Origin: Flavobacteriaceae bacterium | GTDB lineage: Bacteria; Bacteroidota; Bacteroidia; Flavobacteriales; Flavobacteriaceae | Direction of reading: 5' to 3' | NCBI GenBank assembly: GCA_027082925.1 | Contig: JALWTD010000018.1 | Coordinates: forward strand, 310,001 to 374,000 | DNA: 64,000 nt | Shown here: in pieces, positions 17,810 through 26,505 of the stretch | How positions within the stretch are numbered: position 1 is the first letter of the stretch | How the letters are laid out: each line of letters begins with the position of its first letter | Notes under the pieces: generated by a model | Database searches by the model: none | What the model was told of the DNA's origin: nothing | Seen by the model: the letters and a program-made list of their open reading frames with translations, nothing else | Made by a program: the position numbers and the translations under genes

Positions 17810-19465
17810 ATGAAAAAAACAGTTTTACTTTTATTGGTTTCAATAATAACATTTTCGTGTAGTGATAATCGCGAAGGAAGAAAACCAAAAAAACAAGTTA
17901 CTGTATTGCAAAATAATACCGAAATGAGTAAAAACCTCAATAAGTACGTTACCTTTAAACTAACTTCAGATTTAAGTGGTTTAACCGAAAAAGAAAAGCA
18001 AATGCTTCCAATTTTAATAGAAGCAGCAGATATTATGAACGATTTGTTTTGGTTTGAATCTTACGGAAATAAAGAGGAACTTTTAAGTAATGTTACCAAT
18101 GCCGATACCAAAAAATTTATTGAAATTAACTACGGGCCTTGGGATAGATTAAATGAAAATAAACCTTTTGTTGAAGGTGTTCCAGAAAAACCTAAAGGAG
18201 CTAATTTTTATCCTAAAGATATGACTAAGCAAGAGTTTGAAAATTTTGAAGCTAAAGACAAAGCTAGTCTGTATACTTTTGTGAGGCGCGATAAAGAAGG
18301 AAATTTAATAACAATACCATATCATAAACAGTTTAAAGCACAAGTAAAAAAAGTTTCTGATTTATTGCTAAAAGCGGTTGAGTTAGCAGAAAATGAAGGA
18401 CTAAAAAAATATCTTAAATTAAGAGCTGAAGCCTTTTTAAATGACAATTACCAACCTAGTGATTTTGCTTGGATGGATATGAAAACAAATACCATAGACA
18501 TTGTAATTGGTCCAATTGAAACTTATGAAGACCAATTGTTTGGAAGCAAAGCATCACACGAAGCATACGTACTTATTAAAGATCAGGAGTGGAGTAAAAA
18601 ATTGGCTCATTTTACTAGTTTTTTACCTGAATTACAACAAGGAATTCCTGTGGCAGATGCTTATAAAAAGGAAAAACCGGGAACAGATTCTGATTTAAAT
18701 GCCTACGATGTTGTTTACTATGCCGGAGATTGTAATTCGGGAAGTAAAACAATAGCAATTAATTTGCCTAACGATGAAGAGGTACAATTAAAAAAGGGAA
18801 CAAGAAGATTACAGCTTAAAAATGCAATGAGAGCTAAGTTTGATAAAATTTTAGTGCCAATTTCAGAATACTTAATTGATCCAAGCCAGCGTAAATACAT
18901 TACGTTTGATGCTTTTTTTGCAAACACGATGTTTCATGAGGTTGCGCATGGATTAGGAATTAAAAACACAATTAACAATAGAGGTACTGTTAGAAGTTCA
19001 TTAAAAGAGTTAGCTTCAGCATTGGAAGAAGGAAAAGCTGATATTTTAGGCCTTTATATGGTTCAACAACTTTATAAAAAAGGAGAAATAGATGGCGATA
19101 TGAAAGATTATATGACCACTTTTATGACTAGTATTTTTAGATCTGTTCGTTTTGGAGCTTCTAGTGCTCATGGAAAAGCAAATATGATTCGTTTTAATTT
19201 CTTTAAAGAAAAAGGTGCTTTTACAAAAAATGAAGACGGTACTTATAAGGTAAACTACGATAAGATGGAACAGGCTATGAAAGATTTATCGAATCTAATT
19301 TTAACTTTACAAGGAAATGGTGATTATGATGGTGTTGCAAAATTGGTTGCTGAAAAAGGGAATATTTCTGAAGATCTTCAAAAAGATTTAGACAAATTAA
19401 GCAATGCCAATATTCCTGTAGATATTATTTTTGAACAAGGAGTAAGTGTGTTGCAATTAAAATAA
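17810..19465 (+). CDS. M49 (dipeptidyl-peptidase III)-like lipoprotein zinc peptidase with HExxH motif
   Basis: 551 residues. Signal peptide II with Cys17 (TFSCSDN). The zinc motifs are HEVAH (His376, Glu377, His380) and downstream EEGKAD (Glu406/407), in the layout of family M49, whose usual first motif is the longer HExxGH. A five-residue HExxH form is unusual but has been described for a bacterial DPP III. The product would be an envelope-anchored metallopeptidase removing dipeptides or a related hydrolase. It follows the MscS gene after 5 nt, so they probably share a transcript. A strong terminator follows at 19484. Confidence 0.8.
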   Translation: MKKTVLLLLVSIITFSCSDNREGRKPKKQVTVLQNNTEMSKNLNKYVTFKLTSDLSGLTEKEKQMLPILIEAADIMNDLFWFESYGNKEELLSNVTNADTKKFIEINYGPWDRLNENKPFVEGVPEKPKGANFYPKDMTKQEFENFEAKDKASLYTFVRRDKEGNLITIPYHKQFKAQVKKVSDLLLKAVELAENEGLKKYLKLRAEAFLNDNYQPSDFAWMDMKTNTIDIVIGPIETYEDQLFGSKASHEAYVLIKDQEWSKKLAHFTSFLPELQQGIPVADAYKKEKPGTDSDLNAYDVVYYAGDCNSGSKTIAINLPNDEEVQLKKGTRRLQLKNAMRAKFDKILVPISEYLIDPSQRKYITFDAFFANTMFHEVAHGLGIKNTINNRGTVRSSLKELASALEEGKADILGLYMVQQLYKKGEIDGDMKDYMTTFMTSIFRSVRFGASSAHGKANMIRFNFFKEKGAFTKNEDGTYKVNYDKMEQAMKDLSNLILTLQGNGDYDGVAKLVAEKGNISEDLQKDLDKLSNANIPVDIIFEQGVSVLQLK

Positions 19466-19483
19466 TACAAACTTATTATTTAT

Positions 19484-19520
19484 AAAAAAAGCTGTTTCAA
19501 ATATTGAAACAGCTTTTTTT
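19484..19520. terminator. Bidirectional terminator between convergent genes
   Basis: 17-bp stem AAAAAAAGCTGTTTCAA / TTGAAACAGCTTTTTTT with an ATA loop. T runs appear on both strands, so it can end both the M49-like gene and the metalloprotease gene on the minus strand. Confidence 0.9.
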
Positions 19521-19536
19521 TATTCTTGTTTTATTT

Positions 19537-22038
19537 CTATTTCGGATTCAAAATAGCATCAATACGCTTTACAATATCTTGTAGATGATATCTTGTAATA
19601 GTATTTGGTGCATTTGCTAAAGCTCTTTGGGCAAGACGTTTAATTCTGGTTAATTCACCTCTGGCAACAGCAACAATATCTGATTGTTTTACGGTTACAG
19701 CAGTGTTTTTAAAGTATCTTGAACTAGTTATTTTCTTAACATCTTTTGCATTCATTAAATCAGCTAATTTTTCAACATGAGCTCGTTGTAAATTTCGTCT
19801 GTAAGTATCAATTTTTTTTCCGGTACGCAGTTCAGACCAAATGCCATTTCGCAAATCTGTCATCATTGCAACTAAAGTATAAGCTTTTGTAGAACCATTT
19901 AAAGTTTCATTTTCTATCATTCTCATCATTCTACCAAGGTTAAGAATGTTGTTTAAAGTTCTAACTTGTATACCTCTAATACGTTCAATAGCTCCTGAAT
20001 ATTCAATTCTATCTAATATGTCTTTATCAATAAGCCACATAGGAGTATTAAATAATTGTTCGTTTACAAATTTTAAACAATTTTTCTGATGATTTTTAGG
20101 TACATGAACATAAACAGGACCTTCTTGATCGGTAGTTTTATAGTATTCGTACACACCGCCAATGTTTGAAGAAACATGTCCCATATATCTGTTAAACTGA
20201 GAAATAGTGTGTTTATACATTGTTTTTAAGTCGTCGTAATTTTTACCTTTAGCAGAAGTCCATTCTATTAAATTAGGGACAATTCGTTTTAAATTAGCAA
20301 TTCCGTAGGCACTAGCTTTAATGGCGTCATCACCTAAATCTTCGGTTTGTGAACTCGGATCAACTACACCACCCACTTGTTGTTGTCCAAATCGGTATAA
20401 AGGGTTTCCGGCATGTGCTAAAATCCAATTATCTAGTACTTCTTTTTCATCTTCAGCAGTATTGGCTTCTAATATAGGTTTATATCCCCATGAAATAGCG
20501 TATTTATCGTAGACACCTATTTTAGGCATAAGCGCTACATCTTTATCGTCTGGTTGTGCAACATAGTTAAAGCGAGCATAATCCATAATTGAAGGAGCGG
20601 TACCATTTTTTTGCGTAAAGGTAGCAGAGCGAAGCGAGTCTACTGGATAAGCGCTACTACTAGCCATATTATGAGGTAAACCTAAAGTATGACCTACTTC
20701 ATGTGAGGAAACAAAACGAATTAATCGTCCCATAACTTCCTCTTTGAATGCTACATTTTGTGCATTTGGATTTATAGCTGCTGTTTGTATAAAAAACCAA
20801 CCTTGTAAAAGGCTCATAACATTGTGATACCAGTTAATATCAGATTCTAAAATTTCCCCAGACCTTGGATCACTTACGTGAGGTCCGTTAGCATTAGGTA
20901 TTGGAGAAGCTAAGTATCTAACTACCGAATACCGTACATCTTCAGGAGACCAATCCGGATCTTCTTCTTTCGTTGGTGGATCTTTAGCAATAATTGCATT
21001 TTTAAATCCTGCAGCTTCAAAGGCTACTTGCCAATCTTCAATTCCCAATTTCAAGTATTTACGCCATTTTTTAGGAGTTGCTCTATCAATATAATAAACA
21101 ATGGGCTTTTTAGGTTCTACTAATTCACCACGTTTAAATTTTTCAAGGTCTTCATCTTTTACTTCCAACCTCCATCGGTCTAGGTAAACTACTTTTTTAC
21201 TTTTTTGAGCTTCAGCACCGTAATCGGTTTGACTTGTTGTAAACCATCCAACTCTTTCGTCAAAATACCTACGTTTCATAGGCTTTTCAGGTAATAAAAT
21301 CATAGAGTTACTCATTTCTACCGATACCAATCCTGTACTCGAATTTGATGGTGGTTCTGAAGCATCGTATGTTTTAATATGACGAACTTCTATATTTAAA
21401 GGGTAGCTTTTAATACTTTCTATAAATGATTTTTTACCGTCTAACCTTGATATTTTATAGCTTTTTCTCATATATTTAGGAAGCCCAAAGGCTTTAACAT
21501 CTGTAGTAAATAAGTCGGTAACATCAATAACAGTAGCTGTTTTCTCGTTGTTAAAAGCTTTAATTGGGAATGCGTATAGTATAGGTTCAAAGTTTGAGTT
21601 AACAACAGCTTCGTGGATAGGTAAGTTTTTATCAGCATCTATATTATGAGATACAACACGCAGTAAAAGTTTTTTACCTTTTTTCTCCCAGCGCAAAACT
21701 TGAGTATTGGTTTTTTGCCCACCAAAACTTCTTTTATTTAAGGTGTTTTTAGCGATACGGGTCACCATAAGCATTTCTCTGTTAAGAAGCGAATCTGGTA
21801 TTTCGTAAAAATATTTATCTTCAACAACATGAACTTTAAATAAGCCTTCATCTGTTTTAGCGTCTTTAGTAATTACCTCGCTATAAGGTAAAATAGCTCC
21901 TTTTTTTGGCTTTGGTTTTGGAGCAGGTGCTTCGGTATTATTTTTTTTGTTTTTTCGTCTTTTTTGAGCATTTCCTTTTATAGAAACTCCTGTAATTAAG
22001 GCAATGGTTAATATACAGGTCATAAGCTTGTTCACCAT
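19537..22038 (-). CDS. Secreted zinc-dependent metalloprotease (DUF5117/DUF5118/DUF4953 type)
   Basis: 833 residues with a Sec signal peptide and a basic linker (KKRRKNKK). The zinc motif HEVGHTLGLPH (His446, His450, His456) is the metzincin HExxHxxGxxH form, and SIMDYARFNY behind it is the likely Met-turn. The flanking architecture resembles the large Bacteroidota metalloproteases annotated with DUF5118, DUF5117 and DUF4953. It is probably periplasmic or outer-membrane associated; the substrate is unknown. No type IX C-terminal sorting domain is seen. An alternative start Met lies five codons further in. Confidence 0.86.
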   Translation of the reverse strand: MVNKLMTCILTIALITGVSIKGNAQKRRKNKKNNTEAPAPKPKPKKGAILPYSEVITKDAKTDEGLFKVHVVEDKYFYEIPDSLLNREMLMVTRIAKNTLNKRSFGGQKTNTQVLRWEKKGKKLLLRVVSHNIDADKNLPIHEAVVNSNFEPILYAFPIKAFNNEKTATVIDVTDLFTTDVKAFGLPKYMRKSYKISRLDGKKSFIESIKSYPLNIEVRHIKTYDASEPPSNSSTGLVSVEMSNSMILLPEKPMKRRYFDERVGWFTTSQTDYGAEAQKSKKVVYLDRWRLEVKDEDLEKFKRGELVEPKKPIVYYIDRATPKKWRKYLKLGIEDWQVAFEAAGFKNAIIAKDPPTKEEDPDWSPEDVRYSVVRYLASPIPNANGPHVSDPRSGEILESDINWYHNVMSLLQGWFFIQTAAINPNAQNVAFKEEVMGRLIRFVSSHEVGHTLGLPHNMASSSAYPVDSLRSATFTQKNGTAPSIMDYARFNYVAQPDDKDVALMPKIGVYDKYAISWGYKPILEANTAEDEKEVLDNWILAHAGNPLYRFGQQQVGGVVDPSSQTEDLGDDAIKASAYGIANLKRIVPNLIEWTSAKGKNYDDLKTMYKHTISQFNRYMGHVSSNIGGVYEYYKTTDQEGPVYVHVPKNHQKNCLKFVNEQLFNTPMWLIDKDILDRIEYSGAIERIRGIQVRTLNNILNLGRMMRMIENETLNGSTKAYTLVAMMTDLRNGIWSELRTGKKIDTYRRNLQRAHVEKLADLMNAKDVKKITSSRYFKNTAVTVKQSDIVAVARGELTRIKRLAQRALANAPNTITRYHLQDIVKRIDAILNPK

Positions 22039-22143
22039 TTTTTTAGATTGTTAAATTTTTGTTTTAAGAAAGGTCAATTTATTAAAACACTGAAGTTTTT
22101 TTCTTAAAAATATGTTAAAGAAAATTACAAATTAGAAGTGTTG

Positions 22144-23448
22144 TTAACGGTTGAGCTTCTTTAATTGCTTTTGAATTTTTTTAATGGCGGTTTCTATTGA
22201 TTTTTCAGGTTCAATTACATTGTATGCTCCCCAAAATTCAGGATCGGAAAAATTAGATGCTTTTTCGCTCATAATAACAGATTTTCGAAGTCTGTCTTTA
22301 GGTTTAATATTGGTTTTTGAAGTATTATTTTTCCAATCGGTAATTGCCATTTCAATAGTTGTATAGTATACAGAATTAAATAACCTTTTATGCCAGTTAA
22401 CTTTAAATCCTAGTTGAATTCTACTATAACTGTATACCCATTTCCCGTTTTTTTCTCTGTAATCTACGCGGTAAGTAGCTTCTATAGGATATACATCGGC
22501 AGTTTTAGGTTTTTTTAGTATAAATACTTTGGTAGCTCTTTTTCTGTTTGCCAGATTTAATTTAAACTGAGCACTTGTTAACGCCAGTGTTTTTGCGTCT
22601 ATGTATAGTTTTCCGTAGTATAAAGGTGTTAAAATAGCTGGTTTAGGCTTAAAGTTTACCACATAAATGGGTCTGTTATCAATTTTTGTTGATGTACCGA
22701 ATGAAAAATCATAGTTTTTAAGCATTTCTTCTGTAAACGTAAGTTCAGGATATTTCATAACGTCAATTGATAATGTATTGAAAGGTCCTCCCTTGAGTTT
22801 TACAGCAAGCGTATCCATTTTTTTATAATTGGAATTTTTACGAGACTTGTACAGTTTTACCAAATCGGTTTTGGTACTTGTGTACGATTGTTTTTGTATT
22901 TCAACAACAGCTTCAGCAAGAGACACATAGGTTCTTCGTTTTTTTATGGTTTCTCTATAAAAAGCGGTCATGGTAATGTTTTCGGTAAAATAATTGATAC
23001 CGGTTTTTTTAAAAACTTCTTTTACTAACAGATTGGCATCTTTAGTAATAATATTAATTTCGGGCAATTCTTCAATATAGGTTTCAAGTTTAATAATTGT
23101 TTTCTTCGGATTAAAGTCGGATAGGTTTAGTACTTTACTAGTGTATCCTAAAAAAGAAACAGTTACTTTTTGATTTGCCAATTCTTCAGGAACTTTTAAC
23201 AGAAACATTCCCTGTGTATTTGTTACAGTGCTAATATTGGTTTCGTTAACACTAATAGAAGCAAAAACGAGTGGTTTTTTTGTTTTACTATCTATCACTT
23301 TTCCTTTAAAATGATGGTATTTGGCACTGTCTTGTTTTACTGAATTGGTAGCAGCAATACACGTGTTTTGAACTCCTATAGCGACACTAAAAAATAATGT
23401 TAAAAGTAACTGTGTGTAAATTTGACGGTAGTGTTGATTTTTTTTCAT
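22144..23448 (-). CDS. Secreted CarboxypepD_reg-like domain protein
   Basis: 434 residues. A signal peptide is followed by a carboxypeptidase-regulatory-like beta-sandwich (about 45-130; GKVIDSKTKKPLVFASISV and VSFLGYTSKVLNL). The remainder is a beta-rich domain of the kind found in DUF5686-like or TonB-receptor-related proteins of Bacteroidota, but the plug and full barrel are missing. Function unknown; it is probably attached to the outer membrane. It is transcribed towards the metalloprotease gene with a gap of 105 nt. No perfect -7 element is visible upstream. Confidence 0.7.
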   Translation of the reverse strand: MKKNQHYRQIYTQLLLTLFFSVAIGVQNTCIAATNSVKQDSAKYHHFKGKVIDSKTKKPLVFASISVNETNISTVTNTQGMFLLKVPEELANQKVTVSFLGYTSKVLNLSDFNPKKTIIKLETYIEELPEINIITKDANLLVKEVFKKTGINYFTENITMTAFYRETIKKRRTYVSLAEAVVEIQKQSYTSTKTDLVKLYKSRKNSNYKKMDTLAVKLKGGPFNTLSIDVMKYPELTFTEEMLKNYDFSFGTSTKIDNRPIYVVNFKPKPAILTPLYYGKLYIDAKTLALTSAQFKLNLANRKRATKVFILKKPKTADVYPIEATYRVDYREKNGKWVYSYSRIQLGFKVNWHKRLFNSVYYTTIEMAITDWKNNTSKTNIKPKDRLRKSVIMSEKASNFSDPEFWGAYNVIEPEKSIETAIKKIQKQLKKLNR

Positions 23449-23501
23449 GGTACAGCGGTTAATTGGTGGCTACACAAGTTAATGATTTTTAGTATGATAA
23501 C

Positions 23502-23529
23502 AAAAGAGCTGCTTAAGGGCAGCTCTTTT
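23502..23529 (-). terminator. Terminator of lysS
   Basis: AAAAGAGCTGC / GCAGCTCTTTT, 11-bp stem, loop of 6 nt. It lies 40 nt after the lysS stop on the minus strand. Confidence 0.8.
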
Positions 23530-23568
23530 TTAACAAAATATTTAGATATGTGTTTTAAAATGAAAGGG

Positions 23569-25266
23569 TTAATCTATTAATGCAACAAATAAACCATCTT
23601 CAGTATTGGTTACTTTTGCCAATTTATTTTTAGTTAGTCCTTTTATGGTTTTATCCCATTTTTTATTACTTAAACCGCTTTGTGATTTTAAGTTGTTTAG
23701 TAATATTGGTGTATTGTTTTTTAATAGATTAAAAACGGTTTTTTCATCTTCGGATAACTCAATGGTTTTCTTTTCAGGTTTCATTTGAGGGAAGAACAGT
23801 ACTTCTTGAATAGAGCTATTATTGGTCATAAACATTACCAGTCGGTCAATTCCAATTCCAATTCCCGAAGTAGGAGGCATTCCGTACTCTAAAGCACGTA
23901 AAAAGTCTTGATCGATAAACATTGCTTCATCATCTCCTTTTTCAGATAGCTTTAACTGATCTTCGAAACGTTCACGTTGGTCTATAGGGTCGTTTAATTC
24001 TGAATATGCATTGGCTAACTCTTTACCGTTTACCATAAGTTCAAATCGTTCTGTTAAAGCAGGATTTGAGCGGTGCTCTTTGGTTAGCGGACTCATTTCT
24101 TTAGGATAATCGGTTATAAAGGTTGGCTGTATGTAGTGGTGTTCGCATTTTTCTCCAAACAGCTCATCAATAAGTTTTCCAACACCCATAGTATTATCTA
24201 CTTCTATTCCTACTTTTTTACAAACTTCTCTCAATTCTTCTTCGCTCATACCAGCAACATCGTAACCGGTATGTGTTTTTATAGCTTCTAAAATAGGGAC
24301 TCTTGGGTATGGAGCTTTAAAACTAACATTGTTGTCACCAATTTTAACTTCGGTAGTTCCGTTTGAATCTATGGCCACTTTTTCTAAAAGTTCTTCTGTC
24401 ATACTCATCATCCAATGGTAATCTTTATAAGCTACATAGAGTTCCATAACTGTAAACTCAGGGTTGTGTGTTCTGTCCATTCCTTCATTTCTAAAATCTT
24501 TAGAAAATTCATAAACGGCATCAAATCCTCCAACAATAAGTCTTTTTAAATACAGTTCGTTTGCAATTCTTAAATACAACGGAATATTTAATGCATTATG
24601 GTGTGTTATAAATGGTCTTGCTGCAGCACCACCCGGTATAGGTTGTAGTATAGGCGTTTCTACTTCTAAATAACCACGGCTGTTAAAAAACTCACGGATT
24701 GAATTGGTAATTTTAGTTCGTTTAATAAATGTTTCTTTTACATGGTCATTTACAATTAAATCTACATAACGTTGGCGATATCTTTGTTCGGGATCAGAAA
24801 AGGCATCGTGTACTTTGCCATCGGCATCGGTTTTAACAACAGGCAATGGTCGTAAACTTTTAGAGAGTACGGTAAGTTCTTTTACATGAACAGATTCTTC
24901 GCCTACTTTTGTTTTAAATACTTCTCCTTTTATACCAATAATGTCACCAATATCTAAAAGTTTTTTAAATACGGTATTGTACATAGTTGCATTTTCATCT
25001 GAAGAAATTTCATCTCTATTTAGATAAATTTGCATACGGCCGGTAGCATCTTTTAATTCAGCAAAAGAAGCTTTTCCCATAATTCTTCTACTCATCATTC
25101 TTCCGGCTAAAACAACCTCTTTGCCTTCAAAACTCTTGAAATCTGACTTAATTTGCTTAATTGTAGCGGTAGTTTTGAATTGTTTTGCAGGGTATGGATT
25201 TATACCTAATTCGCGTAGTTTTTGTAACGATTCTCTTCTAACGATTTCAAGTGCTGATAGTTGCAT
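23569..25266 (-). CDS. lysS: Lysyl-tRNA synthetase, class II
   Basis: 565 residues. The N-terminal OB-fold anticodon-binding domain is followed by the class II core: motif 1 [17 protein letters not shown], motif 2 [14 protein letters not shown], motif 3 [11 protein letters not shown]. It charges tRNA-Lys in the cytoplasm. Behind motif 3 there is an extra C-terminal domain of about 70 residues (from about 500; [13 protein letters not shown]) that looks like a small winged helix and is absent from E. coli LysS. It has its own -7 element (25312-25305) and terminator. Confidence 0.96.
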   Translation of the reverse strand: MQLSALEIVRRESLQKLRELGINPYPAKQFKTTATIKQIKSDFKSFEGKEVVLAGRMMSRRIMGKASFAELKDATGRMQIYLNRDEISSDENATMYNTVFKKLLDIGDIIGIKGEVFKTKVGEESVHVKELTVLSKSLRPLPVVKTDADGKVHDAFSDPEQRYRQRYVDLIVNDHVKETFIKRTKITNSIREFFNSRGYLEVETPILQPIPGGAAARPFITHHNALNIPLYLRIANELYLKRLIVGGFDAVYEFSKDFRNEGMDRTHNPEFTVMELYVAYKDYHWMMSMTEELLEKVAIDSNGTTEVKIGDNNVSFKAPYPRVPILEAIKTHTGYDVAGMSEEELREVCKKVGIEVDNTMGVGKLIDELFGEKCEHHYIQPTFITDYPKEMSPLTKEHRSNPALTERFELMVNGKELANAYSELNDPIDQRERFEDQLKLSEKGDDEAMFIDQDFLRALEYGMPPTSGIGIGIDRLVMFMTNNSSIQEVLFFPQMKPEKKTIELSEDEKTVFNLLKNNTPILLNNLKSQSGLSNKKWDKTIKGLTKNKLAKVTNTEDGLFVALID

Positions 25267-25304
25267 TGTGCGTATATTTAAAATTTCATTTGATTGATAG
25301 TGGG

Positions 25305-25312
25305 CAAAGATA
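25305..25312 (-). promoter_or_regulatory. -7 element of lysS
   Basis: CAAAGATA, read on the minus strand as TATCTTTG, an exact TAnnTTTG. It ends about 38 nt before the lysS ATG. Confidence 0.6.
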
Positions 25313-25382
25313 CAATCTATTCAGAAAAATAGGTAATTTAAAAAGAAAAACTATTTACCATTAGAAATTCGTTTTAATTTTG

Positions 25383-25497
25383 TACATTTGCCTACCGCAT
25401 GATAAGTGCGGATTAGTTGTGTTGTTTTGGCGTTTTAAACGCCATGGTTTTTAAAACCAATGGAAAGCTTCCCGAAACCGGGACGCTTTTTTTATTT
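25383..25497 (+). ncRNA. Candidate small structured RNA upstream of lysS
   Basis: A TACATTTG -7 element (25383-25390) is followed by about 105 nt without a coding frame but with four consecutive hairpins. They are CCGCA/TGCGG (25395-25411), GGCGTTT/AAACGCC (25429-25443), TGGTTTT/AAAACCA (about 25445-25459), and a GC-rich TCCCG-AAAC-CGGGA stem (about 25468-25486) ending in seven T. A promoter, compact folding and an intrinsic terminator in an intergenic region fit a small RNA. Whether it belongs to a known family (for example the Flavo-1 motif of flavobacteria) cannot be decided here. Confidence 0.55.
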
Positions 25498-25506
25498 TAA
25501 CACCTT

Positions 25507-26007
25507 TTATAAAAAGTAATTTTTATACTTCCAGAAGATTGAAAAGAAAAATCCGGCAAAAACCAATGTGGCTATAAATTTAATGAGGGTAGAGGTTAAA
25601 AACCCTATAAATGAACCAATTGCAGCTTTAAAAGCTTTTTTAGTGTTTTGGCTATCTTTTAAAAGTTCTCCTAAAAAAGCACCAAGAAATGGGCCAATAA
25701 TAATTCCTAAAGGGCCTAAGAATACGATACCCACAATTAGTCCAAGCATAGATCCAATAACTCCAAATTTACTGCCGCCAAATTTTTTAGTACCCATGGC
25801 AGGTATAAAATAATCTATAATCCATATTAAAACGGCAATTCCTAAAGTTATACCTAAAAATGTCCAGTTTTGTGGAACAGCTTTTGTTAAATGAAGGAGT
25901 AATAATCCAATCCAGCTGGTTATAGGTCCTGGTAAAATAGGTAGAAACGATCCAATAATTCCTAAAATAATAAATAAAAAACCGGCAATAAGTAATACAA
26001 TATCCAT
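25507..26007 (-). CDS. DUF456 family membrane protein
   Basis: 166 residues from the ATG at 26007 (an upstream in-frame TTG at 26028 would add seven residues, but it overlaps the likely promoter). There are about five hydrophobic helices with glycine-rich packing (IIGSFLPILPGP and GPLGIIIGPFLGAFLGELL), the known pattern of DUF456. Function unknown; inner membrane. It faces the small RNA and is divergent from blaI. A near-consensus -7 element TAAACTTG (26033-26026, minus strand) lies before the start. Confidence 0.83.
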   Translation of the reverse strand: MDIVLLIAGFLFIILGIIGSFLPILPGPITSWIGLLLLHLTKAVPQNWTFLGITLGIAVLIWIIDYFIPAMGTKKFGGSKFGVIGSMLGLIVGIVFLGPLGIIIGPFLGAFLGELLKDSQNTKKAFKAAIGSFIGFLTSTLIKFIATLVFAGFFFSIFWKYKNYFL

Positions 26008-26061
26008 ATTGTAAATATAATCCTTCAAGTTTATATCTGAAAATTATTTTACACAGTTTTT

Positions 26062-26126
26062 AACTAAAAAATTAGTTTAAACTAAAAAAATAGTTATATT
26101 TGTGATATTGAACTAAAAATTTAGTT
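26062..26126. promoter_or_regulatory. Three palindromic BlaI operators and the blaI promoter
   Basis: Three 16-bp palindromes of the type AACTAA-N4-TTAGTT: 26062-26077 (perfect), 26080-26095 (one mismatch), 26111-26126 (perfect). The -7 element TATATTTG (26095-26102) sits between the second and third. BlaI/MecI repressors bind short dyads as dimers, so these are the expected autoregulatory sites of the blaI-M56 operon; binding is inferred. The third operator reaches to 8 nt before the ATG at 26134. Confidence 0.75.
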
Positions 26127-26133
26127 GATTAAA

Positions 26134-26505
26134 ATGGATAAACAACTTACAAAAGCAGAGGAGCAGCTAATGCAAATTTTATGGGATTTACAAGAAGCCG
26201 CCGTTAAAGAAATTATTGAAAAATTACCAGAACCAAAGCCGGCATACAATACGGTTTCTACAATTATTAGAATACTTGAAGCAAAACAGTTTGTGTCTCA
26301 TAAGGCAAAAGGAAGAGGTTATATTTATTTTCCGTTGGTACAAAAAACAGATTATACCAACCAAAGTTTACACAAACTTGTTAACGGGTACTTTGAAGGG
26401 TCGTTTAAAAATATGGTGTCGTTTTTTGTGAAAAAAAATAACGTAGACCTTAAAGAGTTAGAAACCATTTTGGATTTGATTAACAATAAAGAAATTAAAA
26501 AATGA
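26134..26505 (+). CDS. blaI: BlaI/MecI/CopY family transcriptional repressor
   Basis: 123 residues from ATG 26134; an in-frame TTG at 26125 lies inside the third operator and is a less likely start. The winged helix-turn-helix begins LTKAEEQLMQILWDLQEA and continues AYNTVSTIIRILEAK with the wing KGRGYIYFP; the C-terminal half is the dimerisation helix region. Family members are released from DNA after cleavage by a membrane protease. The partner gene overlaps by 4 nt (ATGA), so translation is coupled. Three operators in front suggest autoregulation. Confidence 0.9.
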   Translation: MDKQLTKAEEQLMQILWDLQEAAVKEIIEKLPEPKPAYNTVSTIIRILEAKQFVSHKAKGRGYIYFPLVQKTDYTNQSLHKLVNGYFEGSFKNMVSFFVKKNNVDLKELETILDLINNKEIKK

